From Pseudonocardiales bacterium (GTDB taxonomy: Bacteria > Actinomycetota > Actinomycetes > Mycobacteriales > Pseudonocardiaceae), in the NCBI GenBank assembly GCA_019244165.1, contig JAFATA010000054.1, positions 1 to 60,742 of the forward strand: a stretch of DNA of 60,742 nt. The letters run 5' to 3'. Positions 37,204 through 45,470 of this stretch are shown here, in pieces; positions within the stretch are counted from its first letter, which is position 1, and the number at the start of each line of letters is the position of its first letter. The notes beneath the pieces are model-generated. The model had not been told where the DNA came from and did not search any database. It was given only the letters and a program-made list of their open reading frames with translations. The position numbers and the translations under genes were made by a program.

Positions 37204-37452
37204 ATGCGGACGACATTGAACCTCCCCGACGGGCTGGTGGCGCAGGCCAAGGAGCATGCGGCATCGAGCGGAAAAACGCTCACGAGCCTGGTGGAGCAGG
37301 GCCTGCGGCTGGTGTTGGTACAGCACGCCATCCCGCACCCCACCGCGCCGGAACCATTGCCCGCCTACGGGCAGCCGGGGGGAGGCATCCTGGTCGACCT
37401 GGCCGACCGGGATGCGGTGTGGGCGATCCTCGACGAGGATCGGCCAGCGTGA
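37204..37452 (+). CDS. VapB-like antitoxin (ribbon-helix-helix)
   Basis: Antitoxin of 82 aa. The N-terminus MRTTLNLPDGLVAQAKEHAA followed by GKTLTSLVEQGLR is a ribbon-helix-helix DNA-binding domain; the C-terminal half (ILVDLADRDAVWAILDED) is the flexible toxin-neutralising tail. It overlaps the toxin start by 4 bp (GTGA), the usual VapBC layout. ATG 37204 is preferred over the upstream start at 37192 because it matches the family N-terminus. Confidence 0.85.
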   Translation: MRTTLNLPDGLVAQAKEHAASSGKTLTSLVEQGLRLVLVQHAIPHPTAPEPLPAYGQPGGGILVDLADRDAVWAILDEDRPA

Positions 37453-37889
37453 TCCTGCCGGACGTGAATGTCCTGGTATACGCCTTCCGCCGGGAGGTCG
37501 AGCATCATGAGCGGTACGCGACCTGGCTGGCCCGCGTCGTCGCGGGCGCTGATGAGTTGGCGTTGCATGACACCGTGCTCACCGCGGTGGCTCGGCTCGT
37601 CACCAACCCGAAAATCTTCGCCGACCCGGCTCCGATGTCGGTGGCACTTGAGTTCCTCGCGCGAATACGGGAAGCACGGCGGGCCCGCTGGCTGCCCTCA
37701 GGCGATGCGACGTGGACCGAGTTGGAGCAGCTGGTGCACCAAGATCGCGCGCTACGGGCGAACCTGGTGCCCGACGCGTTGTTGGCCGCACTGGCCCGCA
37801 CTCACGGCTGCCGGATCGCGACCGCCGACCGCGGCTTCGCCCGCTTCCCCGGCGTCCACAGCTTCGATCCCGCCGACCCGCCGAGCTGA
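37449..37889 (+). CDS. VapC-like toxin (PIN-domain ribonuclease)
   Basis: PIN-domain toxin of 146 aa, likely an RNase that cuts tRNA or rRNA when freed from its antitoxin. VILPDVNVLVYAF has the first Asp, ELALHDTVLTAVARL the conserved central region, LVPDALLAALARTHG the next Asp and IATADRGFARF the final Asp, completing the acidic metal site. GTG start overlapping the antitoxin stop. Confidence 0.88.
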   Translation: MILPDVNVLVYAFRREVEHHERYATWLARVVAGADELALHDTVLTAVARLVTNPKIFADPAPMSVALEFLARIREARRARWLPSGDATWTELEQLVHQDRALRANLVPDALLAALARTHGCRIATADRGFARFPGVHSFDPADPPS

Positions 37890-37942
37890 GCGCAGACTGC
37901 GACAGCATGTCCTGATAGCCCCTGACGGCATGGCCCGGACCG

Positions 37943-38266
37943 TCACACTCCGCTTGTCGCGCGCACGAGGTGGGGGCGTAGCGGGATCGGGGTTTGGCTG
38001 CCGTGGTCGAAGCAGACGTAGATCACGTGGGCGCTCCGGCCGATCACCTCGCCCCGCTGGTTGAGTCGGTCGGGGTGTGCCCCGCCAGCTTTGTCCACCG
38101 CAACCTGCTCGACCCGGCATCGCCAGCGAACCTCGGTGCACGGCGTCGTGCAGGGGATGTCGCACAGCGGAATCCTGGCAGAAGAGGGAAACTTTTTCTC
38201 GCCAATGGGACAGGGTGGCGGAGACGCTTGATTCCTCGCTCGTCGGGACCTGTCCCGCGCATGCAC
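37943..38266 (-). CDS. Small protein related to the 14.3-kb XRE-linked family
   Basis: Open frame of 107 codons. CRVEQVAVDKAGG, then VIYVCFDHGSQ and PLRPHLVRATSG align with the 116-aa protein at 14281-14631 over ~60 residues. The first ~45 residues differ and lie antisense to the start of a broken HTH regulator, so the real 5' end may be lost. It could be a functional gene with a new N-terminus or a remnant. Confidence 0.45.
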   Translation of the reverse strand: MHARDRSRRARNQASPPPCPIGEKKFPSSARIPLCDIPCTTPCTEVRWRCRVEQVAVDKAGGAHPDRLNQRGEVIGRSAHVIYVCFDHGSQTPIPLRPHLVRATSGV

Positions 38267-39336
38267 AGTTCTATCGTTGGCTGAGTGGAAATATTCGCAG
38301 CACGCCCTACCCTGACGCGTGCAGAGTCCTGGAGGCGATGTTCCCGGGTGTCACGGTTCAGCAACTTTTCCTCCCTGTACGAGCAAAACGGAGCGAACTC
38401 CTTAAACCGCCGCGGGTCCCTAACGACTCTTCGCGGCAACCTGTGGCGAGTAGTCCAACCACCCTCCTGTTGTCCAGTCTCGCCGGTGTTGAACCTATCG
38501 ACGAGTCCTTCATCGCTTCTATTCATGCCCAGATGCGCGAGTTATTGGCGCTTGATGCCCAGGTGGGAGGGGATGAAACCTCTGGCCAAGCCTTGCGTCT
38601 GTTTCGGACAGTGCATCGCCGTATCGGGGTGAGTCCGTGCCCGAAGCGCTTGCGGCGCGACTTGTATGCGGCCGCGGGTGAGCTGGCTGAAATTGCCGGC
38701 TGGTTGTTCTATGACACCAACCAGCAAGACTCCATGCGCCGCATGAACCACGAGGCGCTGTATTACCTTCGCTGGGCCGGCTGCCGTGGCCTGGAACTGT
38801 TGACGCTGCAAAACATGAGCATGCAGGCTGAGTACCTTAACCGGCCGAGCGAAGCATTGGCCATTGTGCAGTCAGTACTGGAAGCTGATTGGCTAAGTCC
38901 GCGCATGGAATCGTTGTTTCTGGCTCGTGGCGCTCATGCCTTGGCGCAGCAGCAACAACACGCTGACGCGGTACGTAGCCTTCAAAAGGCCTGTGCGCTC
39001 TACCTCGATGGTCCCCGCGACGATGACCCAGCCTGAGCAACTTGGGTTGACGATCGTCAGTTTGTCTGGTTCGAAGCGATTGTCCAGGCGAAACTTGGTG
39101 AATGGGACAAGTCCGTGCATATCTTCGCGGAAGCACTGACTACCAGCCCTCAGCACCGGGTCCGGGGTCTGTATAGCCGTTCGGTCTACCTGTTCGAAAG
39201 CCTGGTGAACGTGTGCGACTGGCGGGAAGCCGAACAGCGTATTCTGCAGAAAACTCTGCATACTCTTCACGCAACGACTACTACCCCCTCCTTAGAGGAT
39301 GGAGTGATGTGGTTGCGGAAGGTGTTGGAGGGGTAG
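38215..39336 (+). pseudogene. HTH/TPR regulator interrupted by one in-frame TGA
   Basis: A single frame from about 38215 to 39336 encodes an HTH-like N-terminus (FYRWLSGNIRSTPYPDACRV, LEAMFPGVTVQQLF), then helical repeats of the actinobacterial TPR-regulator type (LAEIAGWLFYDTNQQDSMRR, MNHEALYYLRWAG). At 39034-39036 it has TGA where the context (DDPA-stop-ATWVDD) suggests Trp, then continues in frame for 100 codons (FVWFEAIVQAKLGEWDKSV) to a normal stop. The start is unclear; GTG 38215 is a guess. Either a recent nonsense mutation or a base error. Confidence 0.7.
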
Positions 39337-39414
39337 AGGGGCGGACTGAGGTCGTGTCGATCGAGTACGAACAGGATCTACAGCATCGAGCCATCAAGAT
39401 CCATGGGATGTGCT

Positions 39415-40554
39415 CTAACCGACGCCGAGATGGCGGGCGATGAGCATGCGTTGGATTTCGCTGGTTCCTTCACCGATCTCGAGGACTTTGGCGTCGCGGT
39501 AGAAACGAGCCACCGGGTACTCATTCATATACCCATACCCGCCGAAGACCTGGGTGGCGTCCCGGGCATTTTCCATCGCCGCGTTCGAGGAGACCAGCTT
39601 CGCAATGGCCGCCTCTTTCTTGAACGGCTCTCCGTGCAGCATCCTCGCTGCGGCATGATAGTAGGCCAGCCGGGCGGTGTGCGTCCGCGCCTCCATATCA
39701 GCAATCTTGAACTGGATTGCCTGGTAGCTGCCGATGGCGCGGCCGAAGGCGTGCCGCTGCCGAGCGTAGGACACACATTCGTCGATGCAACCTTGGGCCA
39801 GGCCGACGCCCAGCGCAGCGATCGCGATGCGGCCCTCGTCGAGAATGGAGATGAACTGCGCATAACCCCGGCCCCGCTCGCCGAGCAGATTGCCCAGCGG
39901 TACCCGGCAGTCGTCGAAAAACACCCCGCGGGTGTCCGAGCAGCACCAGCCGACCTTGGAGTAGCTCGCCGAGACCGTGACCCCGGGGTGTCGGGCCGGG
40001 ACCATGATGGTGGAGATCTCCTTGCGGCCCCCGTTGACACCAGTGATCGCGGTGACGGTGATAACCGAGGTGATGTCGGTGCCCGAATTCGTGATGAACG
40101 CTTTGGAACCGTTGATGACCCAGGTGTCCCCCTCACAGCGCGCGGTGGTGCGGGTAGCGCTCGCATCGGACCCACCAGCGGGCTCGGTGAGGCCGAAGGC
40201 CCCGAGCCGTTGGCCGGTGCACAGCGGGGGAAGCCAGTACCGTTTCTGCTCCTCGGTGCCGAACCGGAAGATCGGCATTGCGCCCAGCGACACGCTGTCC
40301 TCCAGCGTGATGGCCACCGAGGAGTCCACCCGCGCCAGCTCCTCCAGCGCCAGGCACAACGCGAAGTAATCACCGCCCATCCCGCCGTACTCCTCGGGGA
40401 AGGGCAGCCCGAACAGCCCGATAGCGCCCATTTTCGCGACTAGCTCGTAGGGGAATGTCCCGTGCTTGTAGAACTCGGCGATGACTGGGGCGACCTCCTT
40501 GCGGGCGAACTCCTCGACGGTGGCGCGCAGCGCGGCGTGCTCTTCGCTTAGCAC
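39415..40554 (-). CDS. Acyl-CoA dehydrogenase of carboxylase operon
   Basis: FAD-dependent acyl-CoA dehydrogenase of 379 aa, forming the alpha,beta double bond. The FAD/substrate region FGLTEPAGGSDASATRT lies near 130, WVINGSKAFITNSG near 155, GYGYMNEYPVARFYRDAK near 340 and the catalytic motif GEGTSEIQRM near 363. The Glu of GEGT is the base position of short/medium-chain enzymes; isovaleryl-CoA dehydrogenases have a non-acidic residue there. So despite the methylcrotonyl-CoA-carboxylase-like neighbours, isovaleryl-CoA need not be its substrate. GTG start with GGGAGG 4 bases upstream. It is the last gene of the operon; palindromic copy 3 lies just upstream. Confidence 0.92.
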   Translation of the reverse strand: MLSEEHAALRATVEEFARKEVAPVIAEFYKHGTFPYELVAKMGAIGLFGLPFPEEYGGMGGDYFALCLALEELARVDSSVAITLEDSVSLGAMPIFRFGTEEQKRYWLPPLCTGQRLGAFGLTEPAGGSDASATRTTARCEGDTWVINGSKAFITNSGTDITSVITVTAITGVNGGRKEISTIMVPARHPGVTVSASYSKVGWCCSDTRGVFFDDCRVPLGNLLGERGRGYAQFISILDEGRIAIAALGVGLAQGCIDECVSYARQRHAFGRAIGSYQAIQFKIADMEARTHTARLAYYHAAARMLHGEPFKKEAAIAKLVSSNAAMENARDATQVFGGYGYMNEYPVARFYRDAKVLEIGEGTSEIQRMLIARHLGVG

Positions 40555-40564
40555 GTGTCCTCCC

Positions 40565-40619
40565 TGTGGATAACCCGTGAGTGGCGATGCGAGCTGCGAC
40601 TCGCATCGCCACTCACGGG
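40565..40619 (-). repeat. Palindromic element copy 3 with TTATCCACA (inverted orientation)
   Basis: TGTGGATAA (40565-40573, complement of TTATCCACA) is followed directly by 20-bp arms CCCGTGAGTGGCGATGCGAG and complement around a 6-base loop. It is the same element as copies 1 and 2 but in reverse orientation and with a larger loop. It fills the gap between mccA and the acyl-CoA dehydrogenase gene and includes the mccA stop codon, so it could act as an attenuator within the operon. Confidence 0.9.
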
Positions 40620-42628
40620 TCGACGACCAGCAGCGTGCTGCCGCGCTCGACGGTGCCGCCGGGGCGGGCACGCAGCTCGCGGACCACCCCGCCCACCGGT
40701 GCGGTGAGCACATGCTCCATCTTCATCGCCTCCAGCACGAGCAGCCGGGCACCCGCGGTGACCTGCTGACCCTCGGCGACGTCCACGACGGTGACGGTGC
40801 CGGGCATCGGAGCGCGCACCGCCCCGTCGGCGCCCAGGCCGCTGCGCTGCGCGGCGTCGAGGGGCTGCTGCTCACGCAGTTCCCAGCTGTGCCCGTCGCG
40901 GCCTAGCCACACCGTGGTGCCCTCAGCCGCGCAGGTGTAGCGGCGGGTGATCCGATCCAGGGTGACGACCAGCTCCCCACCCTCCCACCAAGCGCAGGCG
41001 CGGGTCGGGGCGCTCGCATCGCCCGCGCCGCTCGCATCGCCCGCACCGACGATGAGCTCGGCGGAGGCGGCCCGGCCCCGGGTTTGGACCTCGATCGGCT
41101 CGTGCCCGCTGGCCTGCACCTTCCAGCGGGTCCACGCCGGCTCACCGAGGCGCCAGCTGCCGGGCAGCGCGAAGGGATCTACCACCGGTCCGGGGGGTTC
41201 CAGGGCCAGCAGCGCCCATAAGGCCGCTGCGGCGAGCACGTCCTCAGGGGGCGCCGCGGCGACCCAGTGCGCGGCCCGGCGCGCCACCAGCCCGGTTTCC
41301 AGCGCTCCGGCCCGCACCTCAGCGTCGGCGAGCAGCGCGCGCAGGAACGCCACGTTGGTCCCCAGGCCCAGGATGCTGAGCTGGGCCAGCGCGGTGTCCA
41401 GCCGGCGTAGCGCACTGTCCCGGTCGGCGCCGTGCGCGATGACCTTGGCCAGCAGCCCGTCGTAGTCGCTGCCCACCTCCGTGCTCACGTCCGGGCCCAC
41501 GGCCAGCCCGGAGTCCACCCGGATGCCCGGACTGGCGGGCTCCCGCATCTGCAGGATCCGCCCTGAGGTGGGCAGGAAACCCTTCGCCGGGTCTTCGGCG
41601 TAGATCCGCGCCTGGATGGCGTGGCCCTGCAGGCGCAGGTCGTCCTGGGTGAACGTTAGCGGCTCCCCGGCGGCCACCCGCAGCTGCCACTCGACCAGAT
41701 CCAGCCCGGTGACCAGCTCGGTGACCGGGTGCTCGACCTGCAGCCGGGTGTTCATCTCCAGGAAGAAGAACTGATCGGGCCGCTGCGCCGGCACGAGGAA
41801 CTCGACCGTTCCCGCGCCGGTGTAGCCCACGGCGCGCGCGATGGCCACCGCGCACTCGCCCATCCGGGTCCGGCTCGCGGCGTCCATCAGCACCGCGGGC
41901 GCCTCCTCGATGATCTTCTGGTGTCGTCGCTGCAGGCTGCACTCGCGCTCGCCCAGGTGCACCACCGTGCCGTGCGCATCGGCCAGCACTTGGATCTCGA
42001 GATGCCGCGGGGCTTCGAGGAGCCGTTCGACGAGCAGGGTGTCGTCGCCGAACGCACCCCGGGCCTCCCGGCGGGCGCCAGCGATGGCCTCGGGCAGGTC
42101 CGCTGCGCGCTGCACCACCCGCAGGCCCTTGCCCCCGCCGCCGGCGGAGGGCTTGAGCAGCACCGGGTAGCCGATCGCGGTGGCTGCCGCGGCCAACGCG
42201 TCGTCGTCCTGACCGCCGCTGCCTGGTATCACCGGGAGGCCGGCGGCCGCCACGGTCGCCTTGGCCGTGATCTTGTCGCCCATCGCCTCCATCGCGCCCG
42301 CCGGCGGGCCGATGAAGACCAGACCGGCCTGCGCGCAGGCCCGGGCGAAGTCAGCGTTCTCCGAGAGGAACCCGTAGCCGGGGTGCACGGCCTGCGCGCC
42401 GGTGCGCGCGGCGGCCTGCAGGATCCGCGGGATGCACAGGTAGCTCTGCGCCGCTGGCGCGGGACCAAGCCGGATGGCGACGTCAGCGTCGCGGACGTGC
42501 CGAGCGTCGGCGTCGGCGTCGCTGTAGACGGCCACCGAGTGCACCCCCATCGCCCGCAGCGTGCGGATCACCCGCACCGCGATCTCGCCGCGGTTGGCTA
42601 CTAAGACGGATGCAAACACGCCCCTCAC
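40613..42628 (-). CDS. Acyl-CoA carboxylase alpha subunit (biotin carboxylase-BCCP)
   Basis: Biotin-dependent carboxylase subunit of about 671 aa, length of methylcrotonyl-CoA carboxylase alpha. The biotin-carboxylase part opens with [18 protein letters not shown]; its ATP loop is [14 protein letters not shown], followed by [16 protein letters not shown] and [16 protein letters not shown]. The C-terminal carrier domain has the biotinyl lysine in [13 protein letters not shown] 42628 overlaps the mccB stop (GTGA); GTG 42619 ([11 protein letters not shown]) matches the family start even better. Around residue 530 the linker contains an in-frame tandem repeat (GAGDAS twice). Substrate is inferred from the beta subunit. 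Confidence 0.93.
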   Translation of the reverse strand: MRGVFASVLVANRGEIAVRVIRTLRAMGVHSVAVYSDADADARHVRDADVAIRLGPAPAAQSYLCIPRILQAAARTGAQAVHPGYGFLSENADFARACAQAGLVFIGPPAGAMEAMGDKITAKATVAAAGLPVIPGSGGQDDDALAAAATAIGYPVLLKPSAGGGGKGLRVVQRAADLPEAIAGARREARGAFGDDTLLVERLLEAPRHLEIQVLADAHGTVVHLGERECSLQRRHQKIIEEAPAVLMDAASRTRMGECAVAIARAVGYTGAGTVEFLVPAQRPDQFFFLEMNTRLQVEHPVTELVTGLDLVEWQLRVAAGEPLTFTQDDLRLQGHAIQARIYAEDPAKGFLPTSGRILQMREPASPGIRVDSGLAVGPDVSTEVGSDYDGLLAKVIAHGADRDSALRRLDTALAQLSILGLGTNVAFLRALLADAEVRAGALETGLVARRAAHWVAAAPPEDVLAAAALWALLALEPPGPVVDPFALPGSWRLGEPAWTRWKVQASGHEPIEVQTRGRAASAELIVGAGDASGAGDASAPTRACAWWEGGELVVTLDRITRRYTCAAEGTTVWLGRDGHSWELREQQPLDAAQRSGLGADGAVRAPMPGTVTVVDVAEGQQVTAGARLLVLEAMKMEHVLTAPVGGVVRELRARPGGTVERGSTLLVVDP
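41011..41046. repeat. 18-bp in-frame tandem repeat inside mccA linker
   Basis: Two head-to-tail copies of CGCTCGCATCGCCCGC plus two bases, each encoding a 6-residue unit with Gly-Asp-Ala-Ser on the minus strand. The 12-mer GCTCGCATCGCC equals part of the palindromic elements at 25.9, 27.0 and 40.6 kb. Confidence 0.7.
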
Positions 42629-44172
42629 ATCCGGAAGACGCCGAAGCGGCTCGGTGCGAGGGGAGCCTGGGCGCAGGCGGACAGCGCCAGGGCGAGCACC
42701 ATCCGGGTGTCCGCTGGGTCGATCACCCCGTCGTCCCACAACCGGGCCGTCGCGTAGTAGGGGTGACTTTGATACTCGTACTGGGCACGTATGCGGTCCT
42801 TGAAGGCCACCTCGGATTCGGGGTCGCCCGGACGGCGGACGGTGGCGAGCACCATGGCGGCCTGCTCCCCGCCCATCACCGAGATTCTCGCATTGGGCCA
42901 CATGAACAGGAACCGCGGTGAGTACGCCCGGCCGCACATCGAGTAGTTCCCCGCGCCGAATGAACCGCCGATGATGACGGTCAACTTGGGCACCCGGGTG
43001 GTCGCCACCGCGGTGACCATTTTAGCGCCGTGCTTGGCGATCCCGCCGGCCTCGTACTCCCGGCCCACCATGAAACCGGAGATGTTCTGCAAGAATACCA
43101 GCGGGATGCCCCGCTGGTCGCACAGTTCGATGAAATGCGCACCCTTGAGCGCCGACTCGCTGAATAGGATCCCGTTGTTGGCCACGATGCCCACCGGGTG
43201 CCCGTGCAGCCGGGCGAAGCCGGTGACCAGCGTGGTGCCGTACTCGGCTTTGAACTCCGACAGGCGGCTGCCGTCGACGATCCGGGCGATCACCTCGCGC
43301 ACGTCGTAGGGGGTACGGGAGTCCACCGGCAGCACCCCGTAGATCCCCGCCACGGTGGGCTCTTCGGTGGCGATCACCTCCCACGGCGCCGGCGGGCGGG
43401 GCCCGAGCGTGCCGACGATGGCGCGGACAATCCGCAGCGCGTGGGTGTCGTCGTTGGCGAGGTGGTCGGTGACCCCGGAGAGGCGGGAGTGCAGGAGGGC
43501 ACCGCCGAGTTCTTCGGCGCTCACCACCTCGCCGGTGGCGGCCTGGACCAGTGGCGGGCCGCCGAGGAAGATCGTGCCCTGATTGCGGACGATCACCGCC
43601 TCGTCGCTCATCGCCGGCAGGTAGGCGCCGCCCGCGGTGCAGGAGCCGAGCACCGCCGCGATCTGCGGGATGCCCCGCGCGGACATCGTCGCCTGGTTGT
43701 AGAAGATCCGGCCGAAGTGCTCCCGGTCGGGGAATACCTGATCCTGCTCGGGCAGGTAGGCCCCGCCGGAGTCGACGAGGTAGATGCACGGCAGGTGATT
43801 GTCCAGGGCCACCTCCTGAGCGCGCAGATGCTTCTTGACCGTCATCGGGTAATAGGTGCCGCCCTTGACGGTGGCGTCGTTGGCGACAATTACGCATTCC
43901 CGGCCGGCCACCCGCCCGATCCCGGTGATGATCCCGGCGCCCGGGGCCTCGTCGCCGTAAAGGCCGGTGGCCGCGAGCGGGGAGAGTTCCAAGAACGGGC
44001 TTGACGGGTCCACCAGCGCGTCGACCCGATCACGCGGCAACAGCTTGCCGCGTTCGACATGACGTTGTCGAGCCCCCGGCGGTCCGCCCAGCCGGGCTCT
44101 CGCGAGCCGCTCGCGCAACTCCGCCACCAGCGCCAGGTGCGCCTGGGTATTGCCCGCGACCAGGGTGTCCAT
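42625..44172 (-). CDS. Acyl-CoA carboxylase beta subunit, methylcrotonyl-CoA carboxylase-like
   Basis: Carboxyltransferase of 515 aa, moving CO2 from biotin to an acyl-Co[41 protein letters not shown] and [19 protein letters not shown] are the features that separate MccB (methylcrotonyl) from propionyl/acetyl-CoA carboxylases. [16 protein letters not shown] forms the second acyl-CoA site. ATG 44172 has GGGAGGGG upstream. First gene of the mccB-mccA-acyl-CoA dehydrogenase operon, so leucine, isovalerate or an isoprenoid-type acid could be degraded here. Confidence 0.93.
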   Translation of the reverse strand: MDTLVAGNTQAHLALVAELRERLARARLGGPPGARQRHVERGKLLPRDRVDALVDPSSPFLELSPLAATGLYGDEAPGAGIITGIGRVAGRECVIVANDATVKGGTYYPMTVKKHLRAQEVALDNHLPCIYLVDSGGAYLPEQDQVFPDREHFGRIFYNQATMSARGIPQIAAVLGSCTAGGAYLPAMSDEAVIVRNQGTIFLGGPPLVQAATGEVVSAEELGGALLHSRLSGVTDHLANDDTHALRIVRAIVGTLGPRPPAPWEVIATEEPTVAGIYGVLPVDSRTPYDVREVIARIVDGSRLSEFKAEYGTTLVTGFARLHGHPVGIVANNGILFSESALKGAHFIELCDQRGIPLVFLQNISGFMVGREYEAGGIAKHGAKMVTAVATTRVPKLTVIIGGSFGAGNYSMCGRAYSPRFLFMWPNARISVMGGEQAAMVLATVRRPGDPESEVAFKDRIRAQYEYQSHPYYATARLWDDGVIDPADTRMVLALALSACAQAPLAPSRFGVFRM

Positions 44173-44378
44173 CGCCGATCCCCTCCCACCGGGGCAAGCG
44201 CTGGTAAACCCCGAGCGCTGGTAAACCCACAGTAGCGCCCACAAACCAGCTCCAGGCGTGTCCCACGACACACGTGGTCGCTGTATCACACACGCCGGTT
44301 CTCACGCCGCCGGGGTCATGGAGGGTTATGCACAGGCAGAATTCGAAGGAACCGGAACGCTCGGGCGCTCTCTCAATG

Positions 44379-44440
44379 CGCCGAGTTCGACCTTAGAGCT
44401 GTTCATCTGACCGCGGACAGCTCCGGTGTCGAACTCGGCG
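44379..44440. promoter_or_regulatory. Long stem-loop
   Basis: Outer arms CGCCGAGTTCGAC and GTCGAACTCGGCG (13 bp, perfect) enclose inner arms AGCTGT and ACAGCT. This gives a 62-base, two-tier hairpin between the divergent mcc operon and the PadR-like gene. Could be a terminator, an RNA structure or a regulator site. Confidence 0.45.
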
Positions 44441-44580
44441 TGCTTGGAGCGGTACAGTGGAGAGTTCCGCCACGCGCGGCGCGGGCGTCGCATACCCATG
44501 AGCTGGCCGGGCTGCGCGGAGCCGGTGATGGCTGAGCGGCGGCTGGGGCGCCTGCTGACGCCGAGGATGGCGTCTCATAG

Positions 44581-44595
44581 GCTACTTTATGTAGC
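44581..44595. promoter_or_regulatory. Palindrome just before PadR-like start
   Basis: GCTAC-TTTAT-GTAGC lies 10 bp before the PadR-like ATG. Placement and dyad form fit an autoregulatory operator of a PadR-type repressor, but this regulator is truncated. Confidence 0.4.
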
Positions 44596-44604
44596 GTAGT
44601 CCTC

Positions 44605-44919
44605 ATGCGAAGGACGTATGCTCTGGTCCAACGGGCAATGGTCCTGGTGAACGATCCCCTGGGACGCCACTGGGATTATGAGCTGTCCAAGCAGACCGGC
44701 GTCCGCTCCGGCGTGCCTTACCCGATGCTGACGCTCGGTCTCGCCCCGGTCGCGGAGCTGTACGCTGTGCCCCGCTTCGAGCGACTGCTGTGGGCTGCGG
44801 AGCAACTCGAGGTGGCCCTTTTCGAGGGCCTGAGGGCGCGTCGCCGAGGCGCTTACGTTCGTGCGGAGCCTGCTGAGCCGCACACGCAGGATCCTGCCAG
44901 ATTTGTTGGGCTCTACTGA
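44605..44919 (+). pseudogene. PadR-like regulator, truncated after the winged helix
   Basis: The first ~45 residues (RRTYALVQRAMVLVNDPLGR, HWDYELSKQTGVRSGVPYPM) match the PadR winged-helix N-terminus, which normally continues through the wing (L-x-x-GW) and a C-terminal helix. Here the sequence changes abruptly after YPML into an Arg/Leu/Glu-rich stretch that is unlike PadR. It could still make a short protein of 104 aa, but the wing is missing. Confidence 0.5.
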
Positions 44920-44938
44920 ACATTCGTGTGGAGTTGCA

Positions 44939-45157
44939 ATGATGCCGTCCGGTTCGCCTGACCACCCGCAGCGGCGCGGGAGCCGCTGGAACCTGCTGCT
45001 GCTGGTGCCGCTGCTGGTACTGGTCACGCCGCTGTACAACAGCGACGAACCCCGGCTGCTCGGTTTCCCGTTCTTTTACTGGTTGCAGTTCCTCTTCGTC
45101 CCGCTGGGCGTGATCTGCGTGGGGGTGGTGTACCGGAAAACGGGTGGCCGGCGGTGA
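44939..45157 (+). CDS. DUF3311 small membrane protein
   Basis: Protein of about 72 aa with two transmembrane helices (NLLLLVPLLVLVTPLYN and FFYWLQFLFVPLGVICVGVV), the DUF3311 pattern. These proteins are normally encoded directly upstream of a sodium:solute symporter, with which they overlap, and probably help it assemble. Here the overlap with the symporter start at 45154 is kept, but the symporter itself is broken. The 3' end of this gene is duplicated at 46819-46895. Confidence 0.85.
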   Translation: MMPSGSPDHPQRRGSRWNLLLLVPLLVLVTPLYNSDEPRLLGFPFFYWLQFLFVPLGVICVGVVYRKTGGRR

Positions 45158-45160
45158 CCG
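45084..45160 (+). repeat. 77-bp direct repeat, copy A (DUF3311 3' end)
   Basis: Runs from TGCAGTTCC to GTGACCG and covers the last 24 codons of the DUF3311 gene. Copy B lies at 46819-46895 in the same orientation with three substitutions plus one at the 5' edge. The repeat brackets the symporter remnant and dinB. Confidence 0.9.
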
Positions 45161-45330
45161 TGCAGTGGACCGAGCTGGTCGTCTTCATCCTGCTGCTCGC
45201 CGTGATCGAGCAAACATATGAACTTCGTCCAGGGCCGTTACGGATCGCGCACCCTGACCCTGCTGGTAACAGTCACCGGAATCGTCGCAACGATGCTGCA
45301 TCTCGCCGTGCAACTGGCTGGGCTGGAGGC
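45154..45330 (+). pseudogene. Sodium:solute symporter remnant with internal deletion
   Basis: GTG 45154 starts the usual symporter opening (VTVQWTELVVFILLLAVI). Near 45210 the sequence jumps, in another frame, to an internal symporter segment (FVQGRYGSRTLTLLVTVTG, IVATMLHLAVQLAG) that in relatives lies roughly 110 residues further on. After ~45330 homology ends. Most of the ~500-residue transporter is therefore missing. Confidence 0.8.
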
Positions 45331-45470
45331 CGATTACCATGCTGGCGAGGCTCTCCGCGGCGCAACCCCGGACAGGCGTGCGGCGTGCTCGTCCACGGAC
45401 GAGTCAGCGGCACCAGCTATCGACCGATCCTGCGCCCCACCACCGAGCATTACCTTGGTTGAATGACGGG

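Larger units (their letters stand above)
44173..44604. other. Regulatory gap between mcc operon and PadR-like gene
   Basis: About 430 bp between divergent genes. It holds a large stem-loop (44379-44440) and a small palindrome (44581-44595) described separately. No gene of its own is convincing. Confidence 0.5.

Noticed and set aside
39034-39036. Selenocysteine or readthrough at the in-frame TGA
   Set aside because: No SECIS-like hairpin directly downstream and the residue expected from context is Trp, not Cys. A nonsense change or error is simpler.
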